Shown one piece after another: positions 37,174 through 45,804 of a stretch of 64,000 nucleotides of DNA. The stretch comes from Pseudomonadota bacterium. GTDB taxonomy: Bacteria > Pseudomonadota > Gammaproteobacteria > Steroidobacterales > Steroidobacteraceae. The stretch's first letter is position 1, and the number at the start of each line of letters is the position of its first letter. The notes beneath the pieces were generated by a model. That model saw only the letters and a program-made list of their open reading frames with translations. It was not told where the DNA came from and ran no database searches. Made by a program: the position numbers and the translations under genes. The stretch lies in contig JADIZR010000006.1 of NCBI GenBank assembly GCA_016704655.1, positions 192,807 through 256,806 of the forward strand, written 5' to 3'.

Positions 37174-37186
37174 ATTGTCGGACAAT
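37174..37186. promoter_or_regulatory. FadR-type operator between the GntR regulator and the isovaleryl-CoA dehydrogenase operon
   Basis: ATTGTCGGACAAT is a perfect 13-bp palindrome. Its core TTGTCGGACAA fits the FadR-family consensus TNGTNNNACNA at every fixed position. An overlapping palindrome GTCCGA-TTG-TCGGAC covers 37169-37183. A TATAGT at 37186-37191 (likely -10 of the plus-strand operon) abuts it, and TTGACG lies upstream at 37159-37164, so a bound dimer would block the promoter. Confidence 0.7.
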
Positions 37187-37228
37187 ATAGTGCCCATTGA
37201 CCGACCGTGCAACTCCGGGGTGACCGCC

Positions 37229-38386
37229 ATGTTCGATTTCGACTTCGGCCTGGGTGAGGACATCGACCTCCTGCGGGAGTCGGTGCGCAGCTTCGCCGCC
37301 ACCGAGATCGCGCCCCGCGCGGCCGACATCGATCGCAACAACGAATTCCCGATGGACCTGTGGCGCAAGTTCGGCGACCTCGGCCTGCTCGGCATCACGG
37401 TCGCGCCGGAGTTCGGCGGCACCGGCATGGGTTACCTCGCGCACGTCATCGCGATGGAAGAGATCAGCCGTGCCTCGGGCAGCGTGGCGCTGTCGTACGG
37501 GGCGCACTCGAACCTCTGCGTCAACCAGATCCACCGCTGGGGCACGCAGGCGCAGAAGGAAAAGTACCTGCCGCAGCTGCTCTCAGGCGAACACGTGGGT
37601 GCGCTGGCCATGAGCGAACCCGGCTCCGGCTCCGACGTCATGAGCATGCGCCTGCACGCGCGTCTGCAGGGCGATCGCTACGTGCTGAACGGCAACAAGA
37701 TGTGGATCACGAACGGCCCGACCGCCGACACGCTGGTGGTTTACGCCACGGTCGACCCGACCGCCGGGCACAAGGGCGTCACCGCGTTCCTGGTGGAAAA
37801 GGGCTTCCAGGGCTTCTCGACCGCCCAGAAACTCGACAAGCTCGGCATGCGCGGATCGGATACCTGCGAACTCGTGTTCGAGGATTGCGAGGTGCCCGCC
37901 GAAAACGTCCTGGCACAGGTGGGACAGGGCGCCCGCGTGCTGATGAGCGGCCTCGACTACGAGCGTGTCGTGCTCGCCGGCGGGCCGCTGGGACTGATGC
38001 GCGCCGTGTTCGATTGTGTGGTGCCCTACGTGCACGAGCGCAGGCAGTTCGGCGCGCCGATTGGCTCGTTCCAGCTGATGCAGGGCAAACTGGCCGACAT
38101 GTACACGACGCTCAGCTCGTGCTGCGCCTACGTCTACGCCGTGGCCAGGGCCTGCGACGCGGGCCGGACCACGCGCATGGACGCGGCGGGCTGCATCCTG
38201 CTGGCCGGAGAGAAGGCGACGCAGGTGGCCCTGGACGGCATCCAGGCGCTCGGCGGCAACGGCTACATCAACGACTACCCGACCGGGCGTATCCTGCGCG
38301 ACGCGAAGCTCTACGAGATCGGCGCGGGCACCAGCGAGATCCGCCGCATGCTGATCGGTCGCGAGCTGTTCGCGGCGACGGCCTGA
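37229..38386 (+). CDS. liuA: Isovaleryl-CoA dehydrogenase
   Basis: This flavin enzyme turns isovaleryl-CoA into 3-methylcrotonyl-CoA in leucine breakdown and gives electrons to ETF. The 385-residue acyl-CoA dehydrogenase has ALSYGAHSNLCVNQI and MSEPGSGSDV (FAD region), GLDYERVVLAGGPLGLM, whose Glu is at the position of the catalytic base in isovaleryl-CoA dehydrogenases, and the C-terminal YEIGAGTSEIRRMLIGR. ATG 37229 has GGGGTG upstream and gives the family length; an earlier ATG at 37175 would place the operator inside the gene. It heads a five-gene operon with MaoC, CitE-like and both carboxylase subunits. Confidence 0.92.
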   Translation: MFDFDFGLGEDIDLLRESVRSFAATEIAPRAADIDRNNEFPMDLWRKFGDLGLLGITVAPEFGGTGMGYLAHVIAMEEISRASGSVALSYGAHSNLCVNQIHRWGTQAQKEKYLPQLLSGEHVGALAMSEPGSGSDVMSMRLHARLQGDRYVLNGNKMWITNGPTADTLVVYATVDPTAGHKGVTAFLVEKGFQGFSTAQKLDKLGMRGSDTCELVFEDCEVPAENVLAQVGQGARVLMSGLDYERVVLAGGPLGLMRAVFDCVVPYVHERRQFGAPIGSFQLMQGKLADMYTTLSSCCAYVYAVARACDAGRTTRMDAAGCILLAGEKATQVALDGIQALGGNGYINDYPTGRILRDAKLYEIGAGTSEIRRMLIGRELFAATA

Positions 38387-38404
38387 CGCCGAGGGGGAAC
38401 GACG

Positions 38405-38872
38405 ATGCCGATGGGCGGACTTTATTACGAACAGTTCAGCGTCGGACAGCGGTTCGAGCACGTGCTGCGCCGGACGGTCACCGAGGCCGACAACCTCATC
38501 TTCAGCGCGCTCACGCACAACCCGGCGGCCCTGCACCTCGACGAGGAATACATGAAGTCCTCCGAGTTCGGCACGCGCATCGTGAACAGCTGCTTCACGC
38601 TGAGCCTGATGGTCGGCGTCTCTGTCGCCGACACCACGCTGGGCACGACCGTGGCCAATCTCGGCTGGGACGAGGTCCGCTTTCCCAGGCCCGTGTTCAT
38701 CGGCGACACCCTGCGCACCGAATCGATCGTGCATGAGATGCGCGAAAGCAAGTCCCGCCCGGGCGCAGGCATCGTCACGTTCGTCCACCGCTGCTTCAAC
38801 CAGCGCAACGAAGAAGTGGCCGTGTGCAAGCGAATGGCGCTGATGAAGAAGCTGCCGGCGGGAGCAGCCTGA
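38405..38872 (+). CDS. MaoC-family dehydratase (probable 3-methylglutaconyl-CoA hydratase)
   Basis: This 155-residue single-hotdog protein of the MaoC family has TEADNLIFSALTHNPAALHL, the stretch where (R)-hydratases carry their Asp/His pair; here Asn replaces the usual Asp (HNPAALHLD), as in some related MaoC proteins. In this operon the missing step between methylcrotonyl-CoA carboxylase and HMG-CoA lyase is hydration of 3-methylglutaconyl-CoA, the natural guess for its role. The stop overlaps the next ATG (TGATG). The gene takes the place of liuC, an enoyl-CoA hydratase in Pseudomonas. Confidence 0.82.
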   Translation: MPMGGLYYEQFSVGQRFEHVLRRTVTEADNLIFSALTHNPAALHLDEEYMKSSEFGTRIVNSCFTLSLMVGVSVADTTLGTTVANLGWDEVRFPRPVFIGDTLRTESIVHEMRESKSRPGAGIVTFVHRCFNQRNEEVAVCKRMALMKKLPAGAA

Positions 38873-39735
38873 TGCGTTCGATGCTGTTCGTGCCGGGTGA
38901 CCGGCCGGAGCGATTCGCCAAGGCGCTGACGAGCGGCGCCGATGCCGTGATCTGCGATCTCGAGGACGCGGTCACTCCGGTCACGCGCCCGCAAGCCCGG
39001 CTCAACGTAGCCGACCTGCTACGGACGACCGGGAGATCAATCCCGCTGTGGGTCCGCATCAACCCCGTGCAGACCGACGACGCGCTTCCCGACCTGGCAG
39101 CCGTGGCTGCGGCACGTCCCGACGGCATCGTGCTGCCGAAGGCTCGCAGCGGCGCCGACCTGCACCGGCTGGATCACTGGCTCGAAGCGCTCGAAGAGCA
39201 GCACGGACTCGAGTACGGCTCCATCAAGGTGCTCGCGCTGATCACCGAGACCGCGAACGCCGTGCTCAGCGGTGCGAGCTTCACCACACCGCCGGCTCGG
39301 GTCATCGGTTACACCTGGGGAGCCGAAGACCTGGCCGCCGACGTCGGTGCCTCGGCCAATCGCACCGCCGACGGCGAATTCGAATTCACGTTCCGGCTGG
39401 CGCGATCGTCGTGCCTGCTGATGGCTGCCGCCGCAGGGATCGCTGCCTACGACACGACCGACATTGAATTCCGCGATGTCGCCGCGGTCGAGCGTCGGGC
39501 ACAGGCCTCCCGTCGCGACGGTTTCGTCGGCAAACTCGCGATCCATCCGGCACAGCTCGCACCAATTCACACTGCGTTCACGCCGACCAGCGACGAGGTG
39601 ACCTGGGCACGTCGCGTCATCGAACTGATGTCTGCGGCGGGCGGGCAGGGTGCCGTGGCGCTCGACGGCCGCATGATCGACCGACCGCACGTCAAGCAGG
39701 CGGAGCGCATCCTGGCCGCGCTCGAACGCCGCTGA
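38872..39735 (+). CDS. HpcH/HpaI aldolase, CitE-like acyl-CoA lyase
   Basis: This 287-residue TIM-barrel protein of the citrate lyase beta/malyl-CoA lyase family has RSMLFVPGDRPERFAKA at the start, CDLEDAV with the metal-binding Glu/Asp, LWVRINP, ITETANAVL, and YTWGAEDLAADVGA, all family landmarks for CoA-ester C-C cleavage. In this operon it may cleave HMG-CoA to acetyl-CoA and acetoacetate in place of LiuE, as proposed for the CitE-like protein of the equivalent mycobacterial leucine cluster. ATG 38872 overlaps the MaoC stop and fixes the start. Confidence 0.85.
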   Translation: MRSMLFVPGDRPERFAKALTSGADAVICDLEDAVTPVTRPQARLNVADLLRTTGRSIPLWVRINPVQTDDALPDLAAVAAARPDGIVLPKARSGADLHRLDHWLEALEEQHGLEYGSIKVLALITETANAVLSGASFTTPPARVIGYTWGAEDLAADVGASANRTADGEFEFTFRLARSSCLLMAAAAGIAAYDTTDIEFRDVAAVERRAQASRRDGFVGKLAIHPAQLAPIHTAFTPTSDEVTWARRVIELMSAAGGQGAVALDGRMIDRPHVKQAERILAALERR

Positions 39736-39766
39736 TCCGCGCACTGCGCAAGGGGAGACTCGAAGC

Positions 39767-41374
39767 ATGAGCGTGCTGCAGACCCGTATCGACCGGCATG
39801 GCGCCGAGTTCACGGCCAACGAGGCCGTCAATCGTGGCCTGGCCGCCGAACTGCGTGAACTTGCCGCGAAGGTCCGCGCAGGCGGCTCCGCGGCGGCACG
39901 TGCCCAGCACGAGAGTCGCGACAAGCTGCTGGTGCGCGATCGCATCGACCGGCTGCTCGATCCGGGCACGCCCTTCCTCGAGATCGGCCAGCTCGCGGGA
40001 CACAACCTGTACGACGACTGGATTCCCAGCGGGGGTGTCGTGGCCGGCATTGGCCGTGTGTCGGGCCTCGAATGCGTCATCGTCGGCAACGACGCGACGG
40101 TGAAGGGCGGCACGTATTACCCCATCACCGTGCGCAAGCACCTGCGCGCGCAGGAAGTGGCGCTCGAGAATCGTCTGCCCTGCATCTACCTCGTCGATTC
40201 GGGTGGCGCATTCCTGCCGCGTCAGGACGACGTCTTTCCTGACCGCGAGCACTTCGGCCGCATCTTCTACAACCAGGCGCAGATGTCGGCGCGCGGAATT
40301 CCGCAGCTGGCCGTAGTGATGGGTTCGTGTACGGCAGGTGGCGCGTACGTCCCGGCGATGTGCGACGAGGCGATCATCGTGCGCGAACAGGGCACGATCT
40401 TCCTGGGGGGACCGCCGTTGGTGCAGGCCGCCACGGGCGAACGCGTCGACGCCGAAACGCTGGGAGGGGGCGACGTACACGCACGACAATCCGGCGTGGT
40501 CGATTACCTCGCCGACAACGATGCGCACGCGCTGTGGATGGCGCGGCGACTGGTCAGCAACCTGAACCGCAGCGGCTCGAAGCCACCGCCCGCGCCGGCC
40601 CGAACACCGGCCTATCCTGCCGACGAGTTGTACGGAGTCGTGCCGCGGGACACGCGTCACCCCTACGACGTGCGCGAAGTGATTGCGCGCCTCGTCGACG
40701 CATCCGAATTCGACGAATTCAAGGAACTCTACGGCACGACGCTCGTCTGCGGCTTCGCGCGGATCGCCGGTTACCCGGTCGGCATCATCGCGAACAATGG
40801 CGTGCTGTTCTCGGAAGCTGCGCTCAAGGGCGCGCACTTCGTCGAGCTGTGCAATCGCCGGCGCGTGCCGCTCGTGTTCCTGCAGAACATCACCGGCTTC
40901 ATGGTCGGCCGCAAGTACGAAGCCGGCGGCATCGCGCGCGACGGCGCCAAGATGGTGACGGCGGTGGCCTGCGCGTCCGTGCCCAAGTTCACCGTGATCA
41001 TCGGCGGTTCTTTCGGAGCGGGTAACTATGCGATGTGCGGTCGCGCGTACGGCGGCCGCTTCCTCTGGACCTGGCCCAACTCGCGCATCTCGGTGATGGG
41101 CGGCGAGCAGGCCGCGACGGTGCTGGCGATCGTCAAGCGCGAAGGCCTGCAGCGCCGGGGCGAGGAGTGGTCGCAGGACGACGAACAGAAGTTCCGCGAC
41201 GACATCCGTGGCCAGTACGAAACCCAGGGTCACCCCACGTATGCCAGCGCGCGGCTCTGGGACGACGGCGTGATCGACCCGGCCGACACGCGCAACGTGC
41301 TGGCCCTCGCGCTCGCGGCGGCCACTTGCCGGCCCGACGAAGGCGAGACCCCCTTCGGCATCTTCAGGATGTGA
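39767..41374 (+). CDS. liuB: Methylcrotonoyl-CoA carboxylase carboxyltransferase (beta) subunit
   Basis: This 535-residue carboxyltransferase moves CO2 from biotin to 3-methylcrotonyl-CoA. It has the two crotonase-like halves: the N-terminal one with VDSGGAFLPRQDDVFPD and MGSCTAGGAYVPAM, the C-terminal one with NNGVLFSEAALKGAHF, QNITGFMVGRKYE and GSFGAGNYAMCGRAY. These segments are characteristic of MCC rather than propionyl-CoA carboxylase. Gap to the alpha subunit gene is 8 bp. Operon context (isovaleryl-CoA dehydrogenase) agrees. Geranyl-CoA carboxylase is a close alternative but lacks this neighbourhood. Confidence 0.93.
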   Translation: MSVLQTRIDRHGAEFTANEAVNRGLAAELRELAAKVRAGGSAAARAQHESRDKLLVRDRIDRLLDPGTPFLEIGQLAGHNLYDDWIPSGGVVAGIGRVSGLECVIVGNDATVKGGTYYPITVRKHLRAQEVALENRLPCIYLVDSGGAFLPRQDDVFPDREHFGRIFYNQAQMSARGIPQLAVVMGSCTAGGAYVPAMCDEAIIVREQGTIFLGGPPLVQAATGERVDAETLGGGDVHARQSGVVDYLADNDAHALWMARRLVSNLNRSGSKPPPAPARTPAYPADELYGVVPRDTRHPYDVREVIARLVDASEFDEFKELYGTTLVCGFARIAGYPVGIIANNGVLFSEAALKGAHFVELCNRRRVPLVFLQNITGFMVGRKYEAGGIARDGAKMVTAVACASVPKFTVIIGGSFGAGNYAMCGRAYGGRFLWTWPNSRISVMGGEQAATVLAIVKREGLQRRGEEWSQDDEQKFRDDIRGQYETQGHPTYASARLWDDGVIDPADTRNVLALALAAATCRPDEGETPFGIFRM

Positions 41375-41382
41375 GGCAAGCC

Positions 41383-43404
41383 ATGCTCAAGAGCGTCCTG
41401 ATTGCCAACCGCGGCGAGATCGCCTGCCGCATCATCCGCACCGCGCGAAGGCTGGGCCTGCGCACCGTCGCCGTGTATTCGGAAGCCGACCGCGGGGCGC
41501 TGCACGTACGGATGGCGGACGAGGCCGTCTGCATCGGTCCTGCCGCCGCCCGCGAGAGCTATCTCGACGGCGACAAGCTGCTGGCCGTGGCCAAGCAGCA
41601 GGGCTGCGAGTCGATTCATCCCGGGTACGGCTTTCTGTCCGAGAACGCGGACTTCGCCCGTGCCTGCGAAACGGCGGGCATCGTGTTCATTGGTCCGCCC
41701 GCGTCATCGATCGACCGCATGGGTTCCAAGAGCGAGGCACGCCGACTGATGGCCGCGGCCGGCGTGCCCGTGCTGCCGGGCTACGACGATGACGATCAGT
41801 CCGACGCAAAGTTGCTTGCGGCGACAAACTCGCTGAAGTACCCGCTGTTGATCAAGCCAACGGCGGGCGGGGGCGGCAAGGGCATGCGCATCGTGCGCGC
41901 CGCAGCCGATTTTGCCGAAGCTCTCGCCGGTGCGCGCCGTGAAGCTGCAAAGTCCTTCGGCGATGATCGAGTGCTGCTCGAACGCTTCGTCGAGAAGGGC
42001 CGGCATGTCGAGATCCAGGTTTTCGCCGACGCGCACGGCAACGCCGTGCACCTGCACGAGCGCGACTGCTCGCTGCAGCGCCGCCATCAGAAGGTCATCG
42101 AGGAAGCCCCGGCGCCCGGCCTGAACGACACGACGCGCGCCGCGATGGGCGCCGCGGCGGTGGCGGCGGCCAAGGCGGTCGGTTATCGCGGCGCCGGCAC
42201 GGTCGAGTTCCTGTTCGATGGCGCCGAGTTCTATTTCCTCGAGATGAACACGCGCTTGCAGGTCGAGCATCCTGTCACCGAAATGATCACCGGGCTCGAC
42301 CTCGTCGAATGGCAGCTGCGTGTCGCTTCGGGCGAACGGTTGCCGCTCGACCAGGCGGCAATCCCGCGTCGCGGCCACGCGGTCGAGGCGCGCCTGTACG
42401 CTGAAGATCCGGAGCGCGGCTTCCTGCCGTCCACAGGACGTCTGTCGCGCCTGCGCTTTCCTGCCGCGACACAGGACGTGCGCGTCGATGCCGGCGTGGA
42501 GGAGGGTGACGAAGTCACGGTCCACTACGACCCGATGATTGCCAAGCTGATCGTCTGGGCGCCCGATCGCGCGACGGCGATCGAAAGGCTGCAACAGGCG
42601 CTCGAAGCCACCGAAGTCGAAGGCGTGCGCACCAATGCACGCTTCCTCTGGCAGGTCCTCGGCGCGCCTGCCGTGCGAGCGGGCGACGTCAGCACGCGAC
42701 TGCTCGAAACCGATCCGTCGCTGGCGCCGGGCGTTGCAGCGCACGAGATCCACGCAGCCTGGCTGATCGCGGCTGCAGCCCGATTGCAGTCGATGCCGGG
42801 AGACGAACTCGGGCACGCCAGTCACGCCGCGAGCCCGTGGGAAGCAGCCACGGGGTTCCGGCTGAACGGACCGGCCAGCGTGCGCGTCGCTTTGCGGCTC
42901 GACGCGAACGGCGCGCCTGCCTCAGTTGCAGAGTCCCGGCCGCTGCAGCACTGGCTCTCGTTCCGACGCGAGGCCGAGGGCCTGGCCGTTGTCCTCGATG
43001 GCAAGACGCACCGGGTTACCTTGCGACGCCCTGCAGCCGATGTGCTCGAAGGCTACGTCGACGGCCACCCCGTGCGAGCGCGCGTCGAACTGGATCACGG
43101 CCGATTGGTCGTGCGCCGGCACTGCCTGCGCTTCGATTTCGTCGAGGACACCGGTGCGGAGCATCGTATTTCGGCCGAGCACGAAGGGCATTTCCTGGCG
43201 CCAATGCCCGGTCACGTGCTCGATGTTCGCGTGCAGGTCGGCCAGAAGGTGGAGCAGGGTGCGGTGCTGCTCGTGCTGGAAGCCATGAAGATGGAGCACT
43301 CGCTCACGGCGCCCTGGGCCGCGAATGTGGTCGAAGTCAAGGTGCAGAAGGGTCAAAGGGTCGAGGAAGGGACGGATCTCGTCCGGCTGGAACCCGCAGA
43401 CTGA
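41383..43404 (+). CDS. liuD: Methylcrotonoyl-CoA carboxylase biotin-carrying (alpha) subunit
   Basis: This 673-residue biotin carboxylase/biotin carrier carboxylates its own biotin with ATP and bicarbonate. The biotin carboxylase domain spans about 1-450 (LIANRGEIACRI, HPGYGFLSENADFA, ATP-grasp GGGGKGMR near 163, EMNTRLQVEHPVTE); a BT-like linker follows; the biotinyl domain ends the protein with EAMKMEH, where Lys 636 is the biotin site. ATG 41383 is the family start. It is the last gene of the operon; the ccm operon begins 112 bp further on. Confidence 0.95.
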   Translation: MLKSVLIANRGEIACRIIRTARRLGLRTVAVYSEADRGALHVRMADEAVCIGPAAARESYLDGDKLLAVAKQQGCESIHPGYGFLSENADFARACETAGIVFIGPPASSIDRMGSKSEARRLMAAAGVPVLPGYDDDDQSDAKLLAATNSLKYPLLIKPTAGGGGKGMRIVRAAADFAEALAGARREAAKSFGDDRVLLERFVEKGRHVEIQVFADAHGNAVHLHERDCSLQRRHQKVIEEAPAPGLNDTTRAAMGAAAVAAAKAVGYRGAGTVEFLFDGAEFYFLEMNTRLQVEHPVTEMITGLDLVEWQLRVASGERLPLDQAAIPRRGHAVEARLYAEDPERGFLPSTGRLSRLRFPAATQDVRVDAGVEEGDEVTVHYDPMIAKLIVWAPDRATAIERLQQALEATEVEGVRTNARFLWQVLGAPAVRAGDVSTRLLETDPSLAPGVAAHEIHAAWLIAAAARLQSMPGDELGHASHAASPWEAATGFRLNGPASVRVALRLDANGAPASVAESRPLQHWLSFRREAEGLAVVLDGKTHRVTLRRPAADVLEGYVDGHPVRARVELDHGRLVVRRHCLRFDFVEDTGAEHRISAEHEGHFLAPMPGHVLDVRVQVGQKVEQGAVLLVLEAMKMEHSLTAPWAANVVEVKVQKGQRVEEGTDLVRLEPAD

Positions 43405-43439
43405 CTGCGGCAATCCCCGACCTTGGAATGAGTCTGTTT

Positions 43440-43448
43440 TGCTAGACT
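43440..43448 (+). promoter_or_regulatory. Possible extended -10 promoter of the ccm operon
   Basis: TGCTAGACT reads as an extended -10 (TG-N-TAGACT) in a short T-rich stretch of the 112-bp gap before ccmA. A TTGGAA lies upstream but only 14 nt away, too close for a regular -35, which an extended -10 promoter can do without. Confidence 0.4.
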
Positions 43449-43516
43449 TCGCGCCGAATCGCGACCCTGTAACATTCAATCGGGGCGCGAAAACAGGCAG
43501 ATCGCGCGGAGGCTTG

Positions 43517-44149
43517 ATGACATTCGACGGGGCCGTGTTCGAGGCCCGCGCAATCAACGCATGGCGAGGGGACCGGCACATCCTTCGTGACGTGTCTTTC
43601 TCAGTTCGCCCCGGCGAGTTTCTCAAGGTCACGGGTCCCAACGGCGTCGGCAAGACGACGCTGCTGCGAGTGATCTGCGGCCTGCTGCCCGCCGAAACCG
43701 GCGAGCTGTGGTGGCGCGGGCAGTCGGTCCGTGGCCGCCGCGACGAATTCAATTTCGAACTGGGTCACCTCGGCCACCTCAATTCCCTGAAGGGCGACCT
43801 GACGGCCCGCGAGAACCTCAAGTTCCTGGCTGGCCTGCGCACGACGCTGACGGCGCAGACCATCGACGCGACCCTCGATCGCGTCGGCATCCTGTCCCGG
43901 GGCGACCTGCCTGCCCGCTCGCTGTCGGCTGGCCAGAAGCGCCGCCTGGCGCTGGCACGCCTGCTGCTCGCGGATGCGGCGCTCTGGATCCTCGACGAAC
44001 CCGTGACGAACCTCGACACCGCCGGCATCCGGCTGGTCGAAGAACTGATCGTCGACCACGTGCAAAACGGCGGCCTGGCCATTGCAGCAGCCCACCAGCG
44101 GCTGCTCGACGATGCGCCGTGCCTGCGCCGTCTGGAGCTCGAACCATGA
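43517..44149 (+). CDS. ccmA: Heme exporter ATP-binding protein CcmA
   Basis: This 210-residue ABC ATPase of the CcmABCD complex releases holo-CcmE from CcmC/D in cytochrome c maturation. Walker A GPNGVGKTT is near residue 41, the signature LSAGQKRRLALARL near 138, Walker B LWILDEPV near 160. ATG 43517 has GGAGG 4-5 nt upstream. It leads a nine-gene operon with ATGA overlap into ccmB. Confidence 0.94.
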   Translation: MTFDGAVFEARAINAWRGDRHILRDVSFSVRPGEFLKVTGPNGVGKTTLLRVICGLLPAETGELWWRGQSVRGRRDEFNFELGHLGHLNSLKGDLTARENLKFLAGLRTTLTAQTIDATLDRVGILSRGDLPARSLSAGQKRRLALARLLLADAALWILDEPVTNLDTAGIRLVEELIVDHVQNGGLAIAAAHQRLLDDAPCLRRLELEP

Positions 44150-44838
44150 CCGCCGTGCGCACGCCAACGCTCGCTGCCGCCAAGCTCGTCTTCCAGCGCG
44201 ACATGACGCTGGCCTGGCGTCGCTGGGACGAAGTGGCGCAGCCGCTCATCTTCTACGTGGTCGTCACGACGATGTTCCCCCTCGCCACCACGCCGGACCT
44301 TTCGGCGCTGCGGGAGATCGGCGGTGGCGTGGTCTGGGTGGCGGCGCTGCTGGCCTCGCTGCTCGCGCTCGAAGCCCTGTTCCGGGCCGACGTCGAGGAC
44401 GGCACGACGGAGCAATGGGTACTCTCCGGTCAACCCCTAGGGTATCTTCTGCTGGCCAAAGTCGCGGCCCACTGGGTGCTGACAGGCCTGCCGCTGGTGA
44501 TCATGTCGCCGATCGTCGGCACGGGCCTGGGGCTGCCGACCAGCGCCTGGGGCGTCCTGATGGCTTCGCTGCTGCTCGGCACCGGGACGCTCAGTATCCT
44601 CGGCGGCATTGGCGCGGCGCTCACGGTGGGCGTGCGCAGGGGCAGCGTGCTCCTGTCGCTGCTGGTGTTGCCGCTCGCCATGCCGCTGTTGATCTTCGGT
44701 TCCCGCGCGGTGTCCATGCAGATGGACGGGGATTCCCCGGCCGGTCCGCTGCAGCTGCTCGCGGCGATTTTCTTCATGGCGTTGAGTCTCGGACCGATCG
44801 CAATGTCTGCGGCGATCCGCATCAGCGTCGAGAATTGA
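44146..44838 (+). CDS. ccmB: Heme exporter membrane protein CcmB
   Basis: This 230-residue integral membrane protein with about six helices is the permease-like partner of CcmA. Conserved family segments are FQRDMTLAWRR at the N-terminus, VWVAALLASLLALEALFRAD and GTTEQWVLSGQPLGYLLLAK. ATG 44146 overlaps the ccmA stop (ATGA). A 58-bp gap precedes ccmC. Confidence 0.93.
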   Translation: MTAVRTPTLAAAKLVFQRDMTLAWRRWDEVAQPLIFYVVVTTMFPLATTPDLSALREIGGGVVWVAALLASLLALEALFRADVEDGTTEQWVLSGQPLGYLLLAKVAAHWVLTGLPLVIMSPIVGTGLGLPTSAWGVLMASLLLGTGTLSILGGIGAALTVGVRRGSVLLSLLVLPLAMPLLIFGSRAVSMQMDGDSPAGPLQLLAAIFFMALSLGPIAMSAAIRISVEN

Positions 44839-44896
44839 CAGGTATTTGACGCAATCCACTGAACGCAACGCACGCTGACCGGTCAAGAGGAACAAC

Positions 44897-45628
44897 ATGT
44901 CGTGGACCTGGTTCCATAAGCTCGCATCGCCGCCGCACGCCTATCGCATCCTGGGCAGCCTGGCTCCGTGGTTCGGCTGGGCGTCGCTGGCCCTGATACT
45001 GCTGGCCACCTGGTGGGGCCTGGTCAAGGCGCCGGCCGACTACCAGCAGGGCGACGGCTTCCGCATCCTCTACGTCCATGCGCCGAGCGCCTGGATGTCG
45101 ATGTTCACGTATGTCGTGATGGCGGTGGCGGCTGGCGTCGGCCTGGTCTGGCGCATCAAGCTGGCGCACGCGGCAGCGGCGGCCTGTGCGCCGATCGGTG
45201 CCTCGTTCACGTTTCTGGCATTGGCCACTGGCTCGATCTGGGGCAAGCCGATGTGGGGGACCTGGTGGGTCTGGGATGCCCGGCTCACCTCGGAACTGCT
45301 GCTGCTGTTCCTGTACCTCGGCTACATGGCGCTGCGGGCCTCGTTCGACGACCCCCAGCGGGCCGACCGGGCAAGCGCCGTGCTGGCACTGGTCGGCGTC
45401 ATCAACGTGCCGATCATCCACTACTCGGTCAACTGGTGGTCTACGCTGCACCAGCCGGCAAGCGTAACCAAGTTCGACAAGCCCTCGATCGACCTGGCGA
45501 TGCTGATTCCGTTGTTCCTCATGATCATCGGCTTCCAGCTGTATTTCGGCTGGGCCGTGTCCCGCCGCCTGCGGGGCGAGATCCTGCGTCGGGAACGCAA
45601 CGCAAACTGGCTTAAAGAAGCAGCATAA
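44897..45628 (+). CDS. ccmC: Heme transporter/chaperone CcmC
   Basis: CcmC loads heme onto CcmE at the periplasmic face. The 243-residue protein has six helices and the WWD heme-handling signature WGTWWVWDARLTSELLL near residues 117-133, flanked by the heme-ligand His regions ILYVHAPSAWMS and HYSVNWWSTLHQ. Two bp after its stop follows ccmD. GAGG is upstream of the ATG. Confidence 0.94.
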   Translation: MSWTWFHKLASPPHAYRILGSLAPWFGWASLALILLATWWGLVKAPADYQQGDGFRILYVHAPSAWMSMFTYVVMAVAAGVGLVWRIKLAHAAAAACAPIGASFTFLALATGSIWGKPMWGTWWVWDARLTSELLLLFLYLGYMALRASFDDPQRADRASAVLALVGVINVPIIHYSVNWWSTLHQPASVTKFDKPSIDLAMLIPLFLMIIGFQLYFGWAVSRRLRGEILRRERNANWLKEAA

Positions 45629-45630
45629 TC

Positions 45631-45804
45631 ATGGACTTAAAAGAGTTTTTTGAGATGGGAGGTTACGCGGGTTACGTGTGGACCTCCTACGGCCTGACGG
45701 CCCTGATCCTGCTCTGGAACTGGTGGGCGGCTCGCCGCTCCGAAGCCGAAGCACAGACCGCCGCCAGGCGGCGAAATGAACTTGCCTTGGAGAGATCATC
45801 ATGA
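45631..45804 (+). CDS. ccmD: Heme exporter protein CcmD
   Basis: This 57-residue small membrane protein has one helix (GLTALILLWNWWAA) followed by a charged, Arg/Glu-rich tail. It starts MDLKEFFEMGGYAGYVWTSY, a close match to the CcmD family. It sits 2 bp after ccmC, and its TGA overlaps the ccmE ATG (ATGA at 45801-45804). CcmD holds the CcmC-heme-CcmE complex to CcmAB. Confidence 0.92.
   Translation: MDLKEFFEMGGYAGYVWTSYGLTALILLWNWWAARRSEAEAQTAARRRNELALERSS

Noticed and set aside
39767..43404. Propionyl-CoA or geranyl-CoA carboxylase
   Set aside because: Carboxyltransferase motifs and the isovaleryl-CoA dehydrogenase neighbour favour methylcrotonyl-CoA carboxylase.
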